A stretch of 36,751 nucleotides of DNA, from positions 1 through 36,751 of the forward strand of contig JBHIFB010000014.1 in assembly GCA_046760905.1 (NCBI GenBank), read 5' to 3'. The number at the start of each line of letters is the position of its first letter. Position 1 is the first letter of the stretch. The notes beneath the pieces are model-generated. The model was not told where the DNA came from. It made no database searches and was given only the letters and a program-made list of their open reading frames with translations. The stretch comes from JBHIFB01 sp046760905 (GTDB lineage: Bacteria > Gemmatimonadota > CAZMKB01). A program made the position numbers and the translations under genes. This document shows positions 18,480 through 26,491 of the stretch, in pieces.

Positions 18480-20057
18480 ATGAATGGAAAGATATTGAAA
18501 TGTCTATACGCAATTATATTCATTTTCCTCATCGTTCTGACGGGAAACGATTGTTCTGTGAAGAGGGGGAGGAGGCTCTTGGTTGTGGGTCTTGACGGCC
18601 TCACGTTTGACCTTATAAGACCATGGGTCGAGGAAGGACTGCTGCCCAACTTCGAACGGATAATGAAGGAAGGCGCCTTCGGAAACCTCGAAAGCTCAAT
18701 ACCCGCACTTTCCCCCACGGCCTGGACATCGGCTACAACCGGAGTGAATCCCGGCAAGCATGGAATATTTTGCTTCAGCAAAGGTTTCACGTTTGAGGAG
18801 GGATACTTGCAGAACCACTATTACTCCGCAGTGGATAGAAATGCCCCCGCCATATGGAGCATACTTACAGATAACGAGATGAAGTCAATCGTCATCAATG
18901 TCCCCTTCACTTCCCCGCCTGATACCATAAACGGAATTATGATTGCTGGTGGCCCACATCCAAATAAATACGAATTCACATATCCCCAAGAGATCAAAGA
19001 AAGATTCCCCGATTATGCCCAGGTTTTCTTTCAGGACAAATTCTGGGAGGAGAAGAAACAGGAGTATCTGGACTACCTCTATGAAGACTTCAACGAGAGG
19101 AAAAGCGTTGCTCTCGAGCTTGCGGACACAGAAGACTGGGATTTCTTCATGGTGACATTCACAATACCTGACAAGATTCAGCACTATTACTGGCGGTATA
19201 TGGATGAAAAACATCCTCTATACACGCCAGAGGGCGCTTCCAGGTATGGGAATGCTGTGAGAGATGTCTATGTGGAGATGGACAAAGTGCTCGGAGAATT
19301 CGAAAGCAGGGCGAGTGCCATTGGAGCAAATTTTATAGCTCTTTCAGATCATGGCTTCGGACCCGTTTACTGGACACTCAACGGTGAGAACTTTATTCGC
19401 AAACACTGGCCTCCCGAAAATAGGGACATCTTCGTCCTGAGTTCTGACAAGCATGGTGGACTCTTCACAATCGCGTTCGAGAAACCGCCAGAAGTCAACA
19501 AGCAAAACTGGGAGAAGTATTCAAATCTGACCGGGGAATTGAAGGAGGCACTCGAATCCCTGAAGGATCCGCAGACAGGGGAAAGCCTCATCGACACAAT
19601 TTACCACAGGTCAAACATATATTCGGGACCAATGGTTACAACAGCCCCCGATGTGATAGCAATAGAGAAGAGCGGCTATCTCTTCGTGAACTGGGACGGG
19701 ACAGAAGATGGAAAGATCCTGCAGAAGCTGGGAGAGAAATCCTTCTGTGCTCATCATCGAAGAGACGGCATATTGCTGGCAAAAGGACCGGATATAGTGA
19801 CCGCGAAAGAACTCGGTGAACACAGCATTCTCGACCTGGCACCTACGATACTGTATCTGGAGGGGGTTTCCATTCCGAGCTACATGGATGGCAGGGTCCT
19901 TGAGGAGATGATAATAAGAGAGTCTCTCGAGAGGCATCCTCCCGACGAAGCGATAAAGCAAATCCAACTGGGAGTCAAGGAGCACTCCAGGACACTAACA
20001 CAGGAAGAGGAGAACGCATTGGAAGAACAACTCAAGGCAATGGGGTATGTAAAATGA
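18480..20057 (+). CDS. Type I phosphodiesterase / AlkP-superfamily phosphohydrolase
   Basis: Resembles the COG3379 / PF01663 predicted phosphohydrolases. An N-terminal hydrophobic segment (LYAIIFIFLIVLTG) implies export or anchoring. The metal site is visible as Asp39 in VVGLDGLTFDLI, the nucleophile region is ALSPTAWTSATTGVNPGKHG (Ser79 aligns with the NPP Thr; Thr81 and Thr84 are nearby), and ALSDHGFGP and HRRDGILLAKGP supply further metal ligands. It should cleave or transfer phospho-groups; substrate unknown. The start has a strong AAGGAGG eight bases upstream. It sits 40 bases behind the membrane-TPR gene and overlaps the selenoprotein start as ATGA, so expression is coupled. Confidence 0.87.
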   Translation: MNGKILKCLYAIIFIFLIVLTGNDCSVKRGRRLLVVGLDGLTFDLIRPWVEEGLLPNFERIMKEGAFGNLESSIPALSPTAWTSATTGVNPGKHGIFCFSKGFTFEEGYLQNHYYSAVDRNAPAIWSILTDNEMKSIVINVPFTSPPDTINGIMIAGGPHPNKYEFTYPQEIKERFPDYAQVFFQDKFWEEKKQEYLDYLYEDFNERKSVALELADTEDWDFFMVTFTIPDKIQHYYWRYMDEKHPLYTPEGASRYGNAVRDVYVEMDKVLGEFESRASAIGANFIALSDHGFGPVYWTLNGENFIRKHWPPENRDIFVLSSDKHGGLFTIAFEKPPEVNKQNWEKYSNLTGELKEALESLKDPQTGESLIDTIYHRSNIYSGPMVTTAPDVIAIEKSGYLFVNWDGTEDGKILQKLGEKSFCAHHRRDGILLAKGPDIVTAKELGEHSILDLAPTILYLEGVSIPSYMDGRVLEEMIIRESLERHPPDEAIKQIQLGVKEHSRTLTQEEENALEEQLKAMGYVK

Positions 20058-22204
20058 AAAACCGCTCATCCAGGAATCGCTCAGCAATACAGATATTCCT
20101 TTTGGCAATTCTTGTGTCTTTGGCAACACTCGCCTGTTCACGATCTGAATCAGAACCTCTTTCCCTGAGCATACTTTTTACGAATGAAGTGAAGGGATAC
20201 CTCGAACCCTGCGGTTGACATGGTGGCCAAGGTGGAGTCACCCGGCGGGCGACGCTCATTAAGCAGATAAGAGATGCAGGCGGAAATGTCCTTCTTTTCG
20301 ATACGGGAAACTGTCTTTCGGGACAGCCCATGGTAAACATGTCGAAAGGCTCGGCAATGACGAAAGCAATGTCTATAATGCAATACGATGCGATGGGAAT
20401 CGGTGAAATCGATTTCGGAATAGGCTGGGAATCGGTAAAGAATTTGATGGAGGAAACCGATTTTCCTTTTCTCTCAGCGAATATAGTGAAGACTGTCGAT
20501 GGCTCACGGGAATTTTTTGCAAAACCGTACATAACACTCGATATAGGAAACGGTGAAAAAGCTGAGAAAGTAGCTGTCATAGCCCTCTCTAATCCTGCTA
20601 ATTTCAACAAGATGGCACGCTTTAAGATCGATGACCTGAAAACACTGGAACCCGTGGAGGCTCTGGAACCTGTGCTGGGTGAGGTTCTGGAAAATACCGA
20701 GCGAATTATATGCCTTTCCAACTTGACACGGGAACTGGAGGTAGAGGTGGCTAACCGCTATCCTGAAATCGACATAATCATTGGTGCGAAAGCACCTTTT
20801 TTCTCTAATCAGCCGGTATATATAAAAGGAGGTGAGACGATCAACCTGGGTTTTGAAGGAGAGAGGCTGAAAGGGGGAACCCTTATCGTGAGTGGAATGG
20901 ATAAAGGTCGAGGCCTTGGTATGCTGAACGTGGTTCTGGATTCTGATGGAGACATAGAAAAATTCCGTTTTGAACTGATCGGGATCAATCTCAAGGAGTA
21001 TCAGGAGGATCCACAATCAAAAGCTCTCCTTCTAAGCTACGACAACGATATGAAGAAAGATGACGCACAAGCTGCAGTTGAGGAATATACTGAACTGATA
21101 AAGAATGATTACAGCCATCTGAGGAATCTCAATACTATCATGGAAATCGGGGAGGAAGGTAAACAGGCTTTCAACCGGGGAGAATATGCGAAGGCTTTAG
21201 AGCTCCTGACCAGCGCAAGAGACAGCCTCTCGGTCAGAGAAGTTGCCAAGGAAAAATGGGATCTTCTTGAGGAGGACCTCCAGAGAGGCATCCCGGAGGG
21301 ATTACCGACCAACAAGCTCTTTACCATAATGGAAGAGGCGAAGAAACTATATAATGAGAGATACTTCCAGAAAGCGAAAAAGACTTTCACCGAAGCACAT
21401 ATGGCCTTGAACCGGCTGCGAAAGATAGATGAGTATCAACAGAAGTACCTCGATGAGAAGGATCTCCTGAAGGAAGAAGGGATAGATCTAACGATGTCGG
21501 ACAAGGCCAGAAAGGCTCTTGAGAAGGCAATAAAGGAGGAAAAATATAGAGACGCTTTGGGGATTATCCAGAGAGCGAACATGAAAATCAGGCAGGCGAA
21601 GAACGTGATCAAATGGCGCAATATCAGCGAGAGATTGCTCGGTGATGTCGGGGATGAAGCTCTTAAGGATTCGGCTATCGCGTCGGCAATATCGAAAGCG
21701 GACAGCGCGTATACACAGGGTGACTTTGTGCAGGCACGCAAAGCATATGACAGGCTTGTGAAGATGCTCGAACCGCTCACAGATACCGGAAGTCCTCTTC
21801 CGGTCAAGGGAGCATCGGCTCACACATCTCCTGAGAACAGATATGTTGGATCACAGGAGTGCAAGAGTTGCCACGAGGAGGAGTACAAACACTGGTCCGT
21901 AACCCGCCATGCCAAGGCTCTGGACAGGCTCGACCTCGAATCGAGATCTGATCCCGAGTGCATCAGATGTCATGTCGTCGGTTATGGAAGTGAGGACGGA
22001 TATAAAATCGGCGAATCAAACCCCGGACTTGGAGGGGTTGGATGCGAGTCCTGCCACGGGAGAGGATACCTCCATACATTGAGTGACGAGAGGGCTTCGA
22101 TAGATCCAGGACACGAAGTGAGCAAGTGTACTGTATGTCATGACAAGAACCAGGGATTCTACTTCGATTACTTCCCGTCACTTGTCAGTGTGCTACACAA
22201 GTAG
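20054..22204 (+). CDS. UshA-like tetraheme selenoprotein (in-frame TGA = Sec55)
   Basis: Read from the ATG overlapping the upstream stop (ATGA), the frame stays open for 54 codons, meets TGA at 20216-20218, then continues to 22204 (716 residues). Coding character is continuous across the TGA: GYLEPCG-U-HGGQGGVTRRATL. This matches the EPCGC motif of exported UshA-like proteins, in which selenocysteine variants are known. Residues 11-28 form a signal with a possible lipobox (TLAC). Residues 35-330 are a metallophosphatase-like fold whose usual ligands look lost (TNE-V-K for TND-x-H; GIGEIDFG for GNHEFD). A helical TPR-like region follows, then four heme motifs CKSCH, CIRCH, CESCH and CTVCH at 603-696, like cytochrome c554. 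A redox role at Cys53/Sec55 is inferred. Reading only from 20330 would truncate the protein. Alternative: a nonsense mutation. Confidence 0.82.
20226..20246 (+). promoter_or_regulatory. Candidate bacterial SECIS hairpin
   Basis: Directly downstream of the in-frame TGA the RNA can fold as GCC-AA-GGUG-[GAGU]-CACC-C-GGC (20226-20246), with a GU in the apical loop 19-20 bases after the UGA. An alternative fold is GGUGGC / GUCACC (20222-20242) with a nine-base loop containing GGU. Both fit the general form of bacterial SECIS elements, in which a GU in the loop near the UGA is bound by SelB. Not tested by folding software. Confidence 0.45.
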
Positions 22205-22276
22205 AAAACGGACGTCCTTCTCATCGTGATCGAGAACCTGAGGGCGGATCACTCTGGGGGAAGCGACGAGCAGTGA
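22205..22276 (+). pseudogene. Remnant of a sulfatase-like gene N-terminus
   Basis: In frame after the TAG of the selenoprotein gene, 23 codons read KTDVLLIVIENLRADHSG then GSDEQ and a TGA. The first part is nearly the signature NVLLIVIDTLRADHLG that begins the catalytic domain of the sulfatase-like proteins in this window, with Asp changed to Glu at the metal site. The rest of the domain is missing. The TGA overlaps the GTG of the next gene as GTGA, so the remnant may now serve only for translational coupling. Most likely a deletion scar. Confidence 0.5.
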
Positions 22277-23766
22277 GAAAAAAAGACTTCCTTTTAGTTC
22301 TTCTTATCTTCTCTGTACCTCTGGTTGACGCCCTCTGGCACAATTACGTCGTAGACGATGCATTCATTTCATTCAGGTACGCCAGAAACCTCTCGAGGGG
22401 AATGGGACTGGTCTTTAACCCTGATGAGAGGGTTGAGGGCTATACGAATTTCCTCTGGATACTGCTTTTAACGCCAGCATTCTGGCTCAAAATAGATCCG
22501 CTTTTTTTCTCGAGGATATTCAGTACTGCTTCTGGATTCGCTACCCTTTTCCTGCTGGTAAGATTCCAGAGTAATCGTAAGAGGTTTCAAAACAATATAA
22601 TCTACATTGCACCGCTTCTCTGCGCCTTCAACGCATCATTTTCTGTATGGCTCCTTTCAGGGATGGAAACTCACCTTTTTACATTCCTACTCACGTGGGG
22701 GATTCTCTCGTTTCTGGACAGAAGAGTGGGAGAAGGTGATAAATGGTCTTTACTCTTAGTCCTTGCTTCCTTAACGAGGCCGGAAGGCCTTTTATTTCTC
22801 GCCATCGCATGGGTGATCTCGATATCTGAAAGAGTGGCAAAAAGGGAGTCGATTTTCGGTAAGGAAACGTTGAAAGAAGTCCTTCCCTTCATCGCACTCT
22901 ACCTGCCATATCTGGGCTGGAAAATGAGTTATTATGGAGCTCTCCTGCCGAACACGTTTCATGCGAAGGTCGGATCAAGCGCAAGTCAGGTTTGGAGGGG
23001 TCTTGTGTATGTGAAATCTTTCGTCGAAATGAGCGGTGGCGTTGTCTTCGGCCTGCCACTTCTATTGGCAATTTCACATCATGGCAGGAGGCTGTTAAGA
23101 GTTAGCCTCTCTTTTCTATTACCCTACGTTGTATACGTGATCCTCGTCGGAGGAGACTCGATGGTTAAATTTAGATTTCTGCTGCCCATACTTCCAACCG
23201 CCTACCTGCTCGTTGGTGAATCCATAGGGTGGACTGGAAGCCTCGTAAAGAACCTGAAAAGATCATCTCTTCTCGTCATCACTCTTTCCATTTCCTCGGT
23301 TTTCCTAACCGTCGATTTGAATCGTTCACTAGTTGAAAAAAGGAGAGAGATGGTATCTGACTGGATTGATACGGGAAAATGGCTGGCTGCGAATTACAAT
23401 CCTGATACCGTGATTGCCTACGGGGCGATCGGGGCTCTTCCCTACTACTCTGATTTATACACCATAGACATTTTCGGCCTCACAGATCCTCACATAGCAA
23501 GGAGAGAGGTGACAGGAATGGGTAAGGGTCTGCCGGGACATGAGAAAGCGGATGGAGCATACGTGCTCTTTAGGGAACCTGACATCATACTCCCGAAGGT
23601 CATCCTCACCGATAAACCCCCAGATGAAAACAGGCTGGGGATACTCTTCTCCGGCTCCAGGGCGGAAAGAGAGATCTGGATGCATCCGTCCTTCCGGAAG
23701 AGATACAGTCCTGTGGTTGTGAAGCTAAAGAGAGGATACCTTACTTTCTTCTCCCGGGGAGAGTGA
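22273..23766 (+). CDS. GT-C type membrane glycosyltransferase (AftB/PMT-like)
   Basis: A polytopic membrane protein with about ten hydrophobic segments. The N-terminal loop DDAFISFRYARNLSRGMG, with acidic pair Asp28-Asp29 after the first membrane helix, and ERVEGYTNFLWILLL are hallmarks of a GT-C family related to mycobacterial arabinofuranosyltransferase AftB and the PMT_2 group. These enzymes use polyprenyl-phosphate sugars and act on the outer side of the inner membrane. The start is GTG at 22273, with no strong ribosome site (GGGGG about 12 bases upstream); it overlaps a TGA as GTGA, which suggests coupling. Last gene of the cluster before the promoter at 23875. Donor and acceptor unknown. 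Confidence 0.75.
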   Translation: MRKKDFLLVLLIFSVPLVDALWHNYVVDDAFISFRYARNLSRGMGLVFNPDERVEGYTNFLWILLLTPAFWLKIDPLFFSRIFSTASGFATLFLLVRFQSNRKRFQNNIIYIAPLLCAFNASFSVWLLSGMETHLFTFLLTWGILSFLDRRVGEGDKWSLLLVLASLTRPEGLLFLAIAWVISISERVAKRESIFGKETLKEVLPFIALYLPYLGWKMSYYGALLPNTFHAKVGSSASQVWRGLVYVKSFVEMSGGVVFGLPLLLAISHHGRRLLRVSLSFLLPYVVYVILVGGDSMVKFRFLLPILPTAYLLVGESIGWTGSLVKNLKRSSLLVITLSISSVFLTVDLNRSLVEKRREMVSDWIDTGKWLAANYNPDTVIAYGAIGALPYYSDLYTIDIFGLTDPHIARREVTGMGKGLPGHEKADGAYVLFREPDIILPKVILTDKPPDENRLGILFSGSRAEREIWMHPSFRKRYSPVVVKLKRGYLTFFSRGE

Positions 23767-23782
23767 ACCGGACAGGTGGGGC

Positions 23783-23860
23783 TTACCCAGAAATTTGAAA
23801 TTTCTTTCTATAACTGTTCAAATGGATGGAAGTTAAAGTTCAGTTTAACTGGGTAAACTG
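23783..23860 (+). repeat. Nested, mutually exclusive inverted repeats
   Basis: Three inverted repeats overlap: TTACCCAG (23783-23790) with CTGGGTAA (23849-23856); AGAAATTT/AAATTTCT around base 23797; and CAGTTTA/TAAACTG (23841-23860) with a six-base loop. The first and third share bases, so they compete. They lie between the GT-C gene and the promoter at 23875. No U-tract follows, so they could act as an operator or a weak attenuator. Confidence 0.4.
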
Positions 23861-23874
23861 CACCCGGACAGTCG

Positions 23875-23903
23875 TTGACTCGATGAGCTGACAGGTTTAT
23901 CTT
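23875..23903 (+). promoter_or_regulatory. Promoter for SGNH hydrolase and sulfatase-like lipoprotein
   Basis: TTGACT (23875-23880) and TATCTT (23898-23903) with a 17-base spacer. Predicted start near 23910, leaving a short leader before the ATG at 23933. Confidence 0.55.
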
Positions 23904-23932
23904 AAATTCAATATCCTCGGAACACAAGGCAA

Positions 23933-25081
23933 ATGGAAACAGAAACGAATCGAAGCTCACCGGGCAGGAAGCTACTTTTGCCGGTGATTCCGCTTCTCGT
24001 TCTCCTCCTCCTCGAGCTCCTGGTTAGAGTGGCGGTATCATTCTTAGGTCTTACCCTCGACATCGTGGTCATCCATCCGAACCTCGGGCAGGAAGAGCTT
24101 AAAAAACAGATCTATATCAACGACAGATACCTTCTGTGGAGGATGAAACCTAATCTGAGGGGTCAATTCGTGTCTCCAGCAATCGTACCCGAGGGCCGCC
24201 AACCTCCGGTGTTCCAGGTGATTACAAACTCGGCAGGTTTCGCCGGTGCAGAATTTTCAAGGGAAAAGAGGGAAAATGCCCTGCGAATAGTATGTATGGG
24301 AAATTCGAGCACCTTCGGATGGGGAGCCCATCCCGATTCCTGCTATCCGAGGTTGCTAGAACATTCCTTGTCCGAGAAGCTGGGGAGAGATGTAGAGGTA
24401 ATAAACGCAGGTGTTCCGGGGTACACCTCCCTGCAAGGGCTCACCCTGTTTAAAAATGAAATACTAAAACTCTCACCCGATGCAATCACTCTTGCATTCG
24501 GGGCGAACGACTGTCATCGAACCAGCCGGTCAGACTCAGAAATTATCAGGGAGAGGGAGGGAGCTGTTGGGGCAGCGCAGGAAATGCTCTCGCATATCTA
24601 TCTGTACAAGTTGTTAAGGTACGGAATCGTATCGTTAAAGATAAAGAGGGAATTTAAGGCAAACACAGCTCCGGTATCACCCAGGGTAAGCCCAAGGGAA
24701 TTTCGAGCAGCAATGAAGGATGTGATCCTGAGAGCTAAAACCTCAGGTGCAGATGTATTCCTTGTAGAGATTCTCCCGACGCACAGGCAATGGGATCCAT
24801 ACAGGAAAATCCACTCACAGCTGTCGACAGAGCTCGAAGTGCCCTTACTTTGTGTGAGCAAATTGTTTGACGAATTCCTTACAGATCCCATGGCTCACAA
24901 AGGGCCCGTTCTATCTTATATCGAAGCGATGAGGGAGAAATATGGTGAGGACGTGATTGCGCTCCACCCTGACATCTACGTCCGACTCGACATGGTGCAT
25001 CCGAACTCCCTCGGACACCTGCTCATCGCCGACGCTCTCTCTCTCATGATCGAGGCAAGTCTCGCAGAAGGGCATTACTGA
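23933..25081 (+). CDS. Membrane-anchored SGNH/GDSL hydrolase
   Basis: An N-terminal anchor (LLLPVIPLLVLLLLELLVRVAVSF) is followed by an SGNH hydrolase domain. Block I is GNSSTFGWG with nucleophile Ser125 (Asn replaces the usual Asp of GDS). The block II Gly is in NAGVPGYTS, block III is GANDC (Asn192), and block V is DMVHPN with Asp353 and His356, so the catalytic set is complete. Members act as esterases or acetyl-transferases on exported polysaccharides, for example O-acetyl removal. That role suits a glycan-modification neighbourhood, but the substrate is not visible. The ribosome site is weak (AAGG). The stop overlaps the next gene's ATG by one base (TGATG). Confidence 0.85.
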   Translation: METETNRSSPGRKLLLPVIPLLVLLLLELLVRVAVSFLGLTLDIVVIHPNLGQEELKKQIYINDRYLLWRMKPNLRGQFVSPAIVPEGRQPPVFQVITNSAGFAGAEFSREKRENALRIVCMGNSSTFGWGAHPDSCYPRLLEHSLSEKLGRDVEVINAGVPGYTSLQGLTLFKNEILKLSPDAITLAFGANDCHRTSRSDSEIIREREGAVGAAQEMLSHIYLYKLLRYGIVSLKIKREFKANTAPVSPRVSPREFRAAMKDVILRAKTSGADVFLVEILPTHRQWDPYRKIHSQLSTELEVPLLCVSKLFDEFLTDPMAHKGPVLSYIEAMREKYGEDVIALHPDIYVRLDMVHPNSLGHLLIADALSLMIEASLAEGHY

Positions 25082-26475
25082 TGGTTAGAGTTAATTTCGA
25101 CCGACCGCGGATGTTTATACTTTTTTTTCTTATCTCACTCGTTTCCGTCGGATGTTCGTGTGGCGTGTTCACAAAGAAACGGCCCAATGTCATAATTCTT
25201 GTGGTCGATACTCTCAGAGCAGACCACCTAGGATGCTACGGCTATCACAGGAACACCTCCCCCAACCTTGACAGGCTGGCGGAAAGATCGGTCCTTTTCA
25301 TGGATGTGACTTCACAGGCTCCCTGGACGAATCCTTCCATAGCTTCTCTTTTTACCTCCCTCTACCCGTCTGCTCACCATCTCCTTACATTGCGGGAGGG
25401 CGATAACCTTAGAACACTCGATGAAGACATCATTACACTTGCGGAGGTCATGAAGAGTAATGGATTCGCAACAGCTGCATATACGGCTAATCCATGGCTT
25501 TCAGCCGGTAGCGGCATTGAAAGCGGATTCGACACTTACAAGAACTTGCCCGGTAGTACAACAGCCAGTCAGATGAATGAGATGGCTATGGAATGGATCA
25601 GGAAAAATAGAGGTGAAAAGCCGTTCTTCCTGTATATCCACTACATGGACGTACATGGCCCGTATACACCACCACCACCCTACGATAATCTATTCAGCCT
25701 GATCGATTCTTCAAGAAGGGAATTGAGCAAAGAGGAAATGATAAGAATGCCGCGATATCTCCGCATCGAAGGGCTTACAACACTCGATGAATACGGCCGT
25801 CGCTACGACGGTGGAATCCGATACTGGGATGAATGTCTAGCCACATTCCTCGAGGAACTCGGCGTGGAAAGCGTTCTTCAGAATTCCATCCTCATAGTGA
25901 CTGCAGACCATGGAGAGGAGTTTCTTGAGCACGGTGGCTTCAACCATGGATCAACACTGTTCCAGGAACAGATACGGGTACCGCTCATCTGGTGGATACC
26001 TTCCACAACCACGAGTGTCCAGAAGATCCGGGAGCCAGTCGAGCTTGTAGATGTGATGCCGACGCTCCTTTCACTTCTTGGATTAAAGAGACCCGAAGTG
26101 CTGCAGGGGGATGATGTAAGCCCACTCCTCAGCCGAGATACATTTACCCCGAGTCCTGTTTTCAGCGAGGCAACTGTCGGCTTCGGCGGCATCCCGCTGC
26201 CTGAGGGAACAATGAAGTCGGTGAGGATCGGCCGGTTAAAAGCAATCATGAATCTGGATACAGGCGAGGTATCGCTTTATGACCTTTCAAGCGATCCGGG
26301 CGAGAGGATGGATTCATCGGGAGGTAGAGACAGGGAAACAAATGCTTTATTAAAGGAACTTCGCGACTGGATGGAGACTAACGCTCTCATAGGAGGCCGT
26401 TACGAATCAGGGCAGCAATCGTTGAGCCAGGATGTCAGGGAGAGACTTAAAGCCCTTGGTTATATCGACAGGTGA
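25081..26475 (+). CDS. Sulfatase-like (AlkP superfamily) lipoprotein without TPRs
   Basis: A signal sequence ends in SVGC (Cys25), a slightly atypical lipobox. The sulfatase-fold domain covers nearly the whole mature protein: Asp43 in LVVDTLRADHLGCYGY, Thr83 in APWTNPSIASL at the nucleophile position, HYMDVHGPYTPPPPY, and TADHGEEFLEHGGFNHGS. As in its relatives in this window the formylglycine Cys is missing, so sulfatase activity of the classical kind is not expected. It ends soon after the domain (RLKALGYIDR) and has no TPR tail. It is coupled to the SGNH hydrolase gene through a one-base overlap, which suggests that the two act on the same polymer. Confidence 0.88.
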   Translation: MVRVNFDRPRMFILFFLISLVSVGCSCGVFTKKRPNVIILVVDTLRADHLGCYGYHRNTSPNLDRLAERSVLFMDVTSQAPWTNPSIASLFTSLYPSAHHLLTLREGDNLRTLDEDIITLAEVMKSNGFATAAYTANPWLSAGSGIESGFDTYKNLPGSTTASQMNEMAMEWIRKNRGEKPFFLYIHYMDVHGPYTPPPPYDNLFSLIDSSRRELSKEEMIRMPRYLRIEGLTTLDEYGRRYDGGIRYWDECLATFLEELGVESVLQNSILIVTADHGEEFLEHGGFNHGSTLFQEQIRVPLIWWIPSTTTSVQKIREPVELVDVMPTLLSLLGLKRPEVLQGDDVSPLLSRDTFTPSPVFSEATVGFGGIPLPEGTMKSVRIGRLKAIMNLDTGEVSLYDLSSDPGERMDSSGGRDRETNALLKELRDWMETNALIGGRYESGQQSLSQDVRERLKALGYIDR

Positions 26476-26491
26476 GAGGGTTTTAAGTGTT

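Noticed and set aside
20244..20254. Frameshift or pseudogene explanation for the interrupted tetraheme gene
   Set aside because: The frame is the same on both sides of the TGA, the motif is continuous, and the start is coupled to the upstream gene, so a recoded codon fits better, though sequence error cannot be excluded here.
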